From the NCBI GenBank assembly GCA_030528765.1, contig JAUMYD010000072.1, forward strand, positions 1 through 8,754: a stretch of DNA of 8,754 nt, given 5' to 3'. Positions 6,686 through 8,754 of this stretch are shown here, piece by piece; positions within the stretch are counted from its first letter, which is position 1; the number at the start of each line of letters is the position of its first letter. The translations under genes were made by a program, and so were the position numbers. The DNA is from Bacillota bacterium (GTDB lineage: Bacteria > Bacillota > Dehalobacteriia > UBA4068). The notes under the pieces were generated by a model. That model had not been told where the DNA came from and did no database searches. It was given only the letters and a program-made list of their open reading frames with translations.

Positions 6686-6916
6686 TCAGTCCCACAGTTG
6701 CCCATCCCTCGGGTAGAGCTCCAGAATATCGTAATAGTCCGGGATGTTACTCGGGGGGATGCCGTTTTTCAGCTTGCTCAAAACCTTGATCTTTTGATCC
6801 AAATTCTTTTCACTGTCCAGATCGAAAAACTGCGACACCAGCAGATCAGTATACTTGACCGCCGAAAATAGCTCCAAAACCTGGATCATTTTATCCTGCG
6901 TCATTTTTCCGTTCAT
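6686..6916 (-). CDS. Small protein of unknown function (76 aa)
   Basis: I do not recognise this family. The frame encodes 76 residues, rich in Asp, Lys and Leu. The N-terminal half looks helical (QDKMIQVLELFSAVKY, then LLVSQFF), a Lys-rich middle follows, and the end is YYDILELYPRDGQLWD. There is no signal peptide or membrane segment. A GGTGAGA-type ribosome binding site lies about six bases before the ATG at 6916. An internal ATG four codons in is an alternative start. The gene lies 118 bases downstream of purC on the same strand, after the purC terminator and before the strong terminator at 6614-6643, which fits a real transcribed gene. I find no convincing promoter of its own, so it may depend on readthrough from purC. 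The Lys/Asp/Leu composition looks like a real small protein rather than a shadow frame. Confidence 0.65.
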   Translation of the reverse strand: MNGKMTQDKMIQVLELFSAVKYTDLLVSQFFDLDSEKNLDQKIKVLSKLKNGIPPSNIPDYYDILELYPRDGQLWD

Positions 6917-6992
6917 TTGATCTCACCCGCCATGTCTGGAATTGGATCGTTCAATGCTTTGCAAAGCTGTGGCATTCGCCGGGAAGATGAAA

Positions 6993-7022
6993 ACAGGCGG
7001 CAGAGAATTCTCCGCCGCCTGT
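6993..7022 (-). terminator. purC intrinsic terminator
   Basis: The arms 6993-7001 and 7014-7022 (ACAGGCGGC/GCCGCCTGT on the + strand) form a perfect 9-bp stem. The loop contains the palindrome GAGAATTCTC, which can extend the stem after one A-C mismatch. On the - strand the stem is followed by TTTTC. It begins 12 bases past the purC stop codon. The short T-tract may allow some readthrough into the 76-residue gene. Confidence 0.78.
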
Positions 7023-7034
7023 GTGTATGCGAAA

Positions 7035-7724
7035 TTACAGACCCAGTTTTTCCAGGAGCATCTTGGCGCAGTCGATCTGATTGGGGATCTTGCCGTTTTC
7101 ATCGCGGACACGCCAAATATCCGGGGTGATCTCATCGGCAACGAACATCTTGCCGCTTTCGTCATAGCCGATCTCGATCTTGAAATCGATGAGGGTCAGG
7201 CCCAGGGGAGCCAGTTCCTTCTTCAGCACTTCGCCGACCTGGATCAGGATGCCCAGAGCTTCCTCATACTGGCCTTCCTTCAGCAGGCCCTTCATCAGGC
7301 AGAGACGCTCGCTGATGAGGGGATCGCCCTGAATGTCATCCTTCAGGGTAACTTCCGCATAGGGCGGATCAAAAACGATACCCTCCGGCAGGGTGAAGCG
7401 GCGGCACATGCTGCCGGCGGTGAAATAGCGGAGCACGAATTCCAGCTTAGGCACGGTGAGATTGCGAACCTGCATCAGGCCCTGCTCTACATCAGCGTTG
7501 ATGTAATGGGTGGGGATGCCGTTCTTTTCCATCACCTCAAAGAAATATTTGGAGATGGCCAGGCCGATTTTGCCTTTCCCTTCGACGCTGCCGCCAACGC
7601 TGTTGGAGCCAGGGTCAAACACACCGTTTTCACCTGTTGCGCTGTCTTTAAAGAGCAGGCTGACAATGTTCTTTTCTTCATCAAGAAGAACGTCCTTGGT
7701 TTTGCCGGTATACAGAGTTTTCAT
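7035..7724 (-). CDS. purC: Phosphoribosylaminoimidazole-succinocarboxamide synthase (SAICAR synthetase)
   Basis: This enzyme joins CAIR and aspartate using ATP to make SAICAR in de novo purine synthesis. It is cytoplasmic. The protein has 229 residues, slightly short of the usual 235-240 but complete at both ends. Family motifs appear in order: LYTGKTKDV (4-12, nucleotide-binding strand), the lysine/glycine-rich GKGKIGLA (50-57), PKLEFVLR followed by TAGS (92-105), the signature KDD..DP (128-135), LIDFKIEIG (178-186) and DEITPD followed by WRVRD (197-208). AAAGGAGT lies seven bases before the ATG. No other pur gene is adjacent, so purC here is a single gene with its own promoter (7810-7838) and terminator (6993-7022). 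I see no purine riboswitch or clear PurR box in the leader. Confidence 0.97.
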   Translation of the reverse strand: MKTLYTGKTKDVLLDEEKNIVSLLFKDSATGENGVFDPGSNSVGGSVEGKGKIGLAISKYFFEVMEKNGIPTHYINADVEQGLMQVRNLTVPKLEFVLRYFTAGSMCRRFTLPEGIVFDPPYAEVTLKDDIQGDPLISERLCLMKGLLKEGQYEEALGILIQVGEVLKKELAPLGLTLIDFKIEIGYDESGKMFVADEITPDIWRVRDENGKIPNQIDCAKMLLEKLGL

Positions 7725-7809
7725 GTGTATTACTCCTTTGGTGTTTAAATTACAATTCTCAGGGGAAAGGCTCGAAAACTACCCCAGTATCGCATCCTAA
7801 GATTCTTAT

Positions 7810-7838
7810 ATTTTACCACCGAAAAGCCATCTCTGCAA
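7810..7838 (-). promoter_or_regulatory. Sigma-A-type promoter for purC
   Basis: On the - strand TTGCAG (-35, 7833-7838) is followed after exactly 17 bases by TAAAAT (-10, 7810-7815). Initiation is expected near 7803, giving a leader of about 80 bases before purC. The leader contains a GGGG and a CCCC run that could pair, but no known riboswitch fold is recognised. The -35 element overlaps a small CTCTG/CAGAG hairpin just after the DUF554 gene. Confidence 0.7.
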
Positions 7839-7868
7839 TATCAGAGCAAAGAATTTTCCCAACAGCCC

Positions 7869-8588
7869 TCAAATTCCCAGAAAGGCAAAGGCCACGGCGA
7901 AGAGCAGGGCCGGCAGCAGATTGGCCAGGCGGATGCTGTTTTTCCGGATCAGATTCATGCCCACGCAAAAGATGAGCACAGAGCCTACCAGAGAGAGATT
8001 TTGCAGGGCGGCGGGGGTCAGCAGAGGCTGCACCAGCTTTGCCAGAATGGTGATGCTGCCCTGGAAAATGCCCACCGGCACGGCGGAAAAGAGGCAGCCC
8101 TTTCCCAGAGAGGAAGCCATGACCATGATGATGAAAAAGTCCAGCAGCGCTTTTGCCATCAGGATGCTGTAATCCCCGTGGATGCCGTCCTCCACTGCGC
8201 CCACCACTGCCATAGCGCCGATGCAGACAGTCATGGAGGCTGTGATGAAGGCATCCAGGAATCCCCCATCGGAGCGATTCCCGCTTTTGTCCCGCAGCCA
8301 GATCCCGAAGCGTTCCAGTGCCTGATCCAGCCGGAGCAGTTCCCCGCAGAGACCGCCCAGCGCGATGCTGATGACCAGCATCAGGGTGCCGCCGGAGATG
8401 AGCTTTCCACCCTCCACGGTCAGCATCTGCTCCATAGCTCCGGCGATGCTGATGAAGATCACGCAGATCCCCATGCCGCGGATCAAAGTTTCCTGACATT
8501 TTTCCGTGAGCCATTTCCCGCCGAGGAGGCCAAAAAGCCCGCCCAGAGCGATGGCCGCCACATTGATGATCGTGCCCAGTCCAAACAT
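7869..8588 (-). CDS. DUF554 (YdfK-like) integral membrane protein
   Basis: The protein has 239 residues and several hydrophobic segments (roughly six to seven, spread over the whole length), with short charged loops such as WLTEKCQE and WLRDKSGNRSD. The start (MFGLGTIINVAAI), the GLxGLLGGKWL stretch, the central SMTVCIGAMAVVGAVEDG and the late VGIFQGS are typical of DUF554. The biochemical function is not established; a transport or membrane role is assumed. AAAGGAAC lies about nine bases before the ATG, and a good promoter sits at 8621-8649, so it is probably a single gene. It is followed 144 bases later by purC, which has its own promoter, so the two are neighbours rather than a clear operon. 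Confidence 0.92.
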   Translation of the reverse strand: MFGLGTIINVAAIALGGLFGLLGGKWLTEKCQETLIRGMGICVIFISIAGAMEQMLTVEGGKLISGGTLMLVISIALGGLCGELLRLDQALERFGIWLRDKSGNRSDGGFLDAFITASMTVCIGAMAVVGAVEDGIHGDYSILMAKALLDFFIIMVMASSLGKGCLFSAVPVGIFQGSITILAKLVQPLLTPAALQNLSLVGSVLIFCVGMNLIRKNSIRLANLLPALLFAVAFAFLGI

Positions 8589-8620
8589 GATTCACAGTTC
8601 CTTTGCATTTTACTGTAGAT

Positions 8621-8649
8621 ATGATAACAAAAACCGAGCTTTTTTGCAA
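8621..8649 (-). promoter_or_regulatory. Sigma-A-type promoter for the DUF554 gene
   Basis: On the - strand TTGCAA (-35, 8644-8649) is followed after 17 bases by TATCAT (-10, 8621-8626). The leader to the start codon at 8588 is about 25 bases and holds an AAAGGA ribosome binding site. Spacing and sequences are close to the sigma-A consensus. Confidence 0.75.
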
Positions 8650-8702
8650 GATGCGTGGAGCGGGCAGGGAAGATGTTTTTATGGGGAAGAAGAGCAAGGC
8701 AA

Positions 8703-8733
8703 AAAAGCGCAAAGCTCAGGGCTTTGCGCTTTT
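8703..8733. terminator. Bidirectional intrinsic terminator at the right edge
   Basis: AAAAGCGCAAAGC (8703-8715) pairs perfectly with GCTTTGCGCTTTT (8721-8733) around the loop TCAGG. A-rich sequence lies to the left and TTTTGTTTT to the right, so it can work in both directions. The likely client is a gene entering from beyond the right edge on the - strand. No + strand gene ends nearby. Confidence 0.85.
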
Positions 8734-8754
8734 GTTTTGCGTATGCAACAGAGG

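Noticed and set aside
6942..7748. 268-codon + strand frame opposite purC
   Set aside because: purC is unmistakable on the - strand; the opposite frame has no recognisable domain.
7813..8712. 299-codon - strand frame overlapping the DUF554 gene in another frame
   Set aside because: Its translation is Gly/Arg/His-rich and it would start upstream of the good DUF554 promoter; DUF554 explains the region.
8651..8754. Lys-rich + strand frame open to the right edge
   Set aside because: It runs straight through a strong terminator stem and its ribosome binding site is poor. It is most likely non-coding.
1..8754. CRISPR array, insertion sequence, tRNA or phage genes
   Set aside because: No spaced direct repeats, transposase motifs, terminal inverted repeats or tRNA cloverleaf were seen on either strand.

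Overview
The window looks like chromosomal DNA from a moderately GC-rich Gram-positive anaerobe, most likely a gut clostridium (Oscillospiraceae/Ruminococcaceae or a relative). This is inferred from LPXTG-anchored pilins with class C sortases, strong AGGAGG-type ribosome binding sites, DUF554 and FRG-domain genes, and the style of the major pilin. No rRNA or other taxonomic marker is present, so the assignment is tentative.

Positions 1-3924 (+ strand) hold most of a sortase-assembled pilus operon. It contains the 3' part of a SpaH/EbpB-type major pilin (its start lies left of the window, LPSTG anchor), a class C pilus-polymerising sortase, a smaller ancillary pilin with one Cna-B domain, a proline-rich stalk and an LPQTG anchor, and a second, short, non-class-C sortase. 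The last three genes overlap at their ends. A perfect 9-bp hairpin separates the major pilin from the sortase and may set the ratio of structural subunit to enzyme.

Positions 3950-6491 (+ strand) continue in the same direction with a helix-turn-helix protein, a URO-D/MtaA-like protein whose three expected zinc ligands are all replaced, and a FRG-domain protein 16 bases downstream of it. How these relate to the pilus genes is unknown. The region ends at a strong bidirectional terminator (6614-6643).

Positions 6686-8588 are on the - strand: a DUF554 membrane protein with its own sigma-A-like promoter, then purC (SAICAR synthetase) with its own promoter and terminator, then a 76-residue unknown gene that runs into the shared terminator. 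A second bidirectional terminator (8703-8733) closes the right edge. There is no gene-free stretch longer than 300 bases. The gaps 6492-6685, 6917-7034, 7725-7868 and 8589-8754 hold the terminators and promoters listed. The gap 4412-4504 is GC-rich, and I see only the ribosome binding site of the next gene in it.
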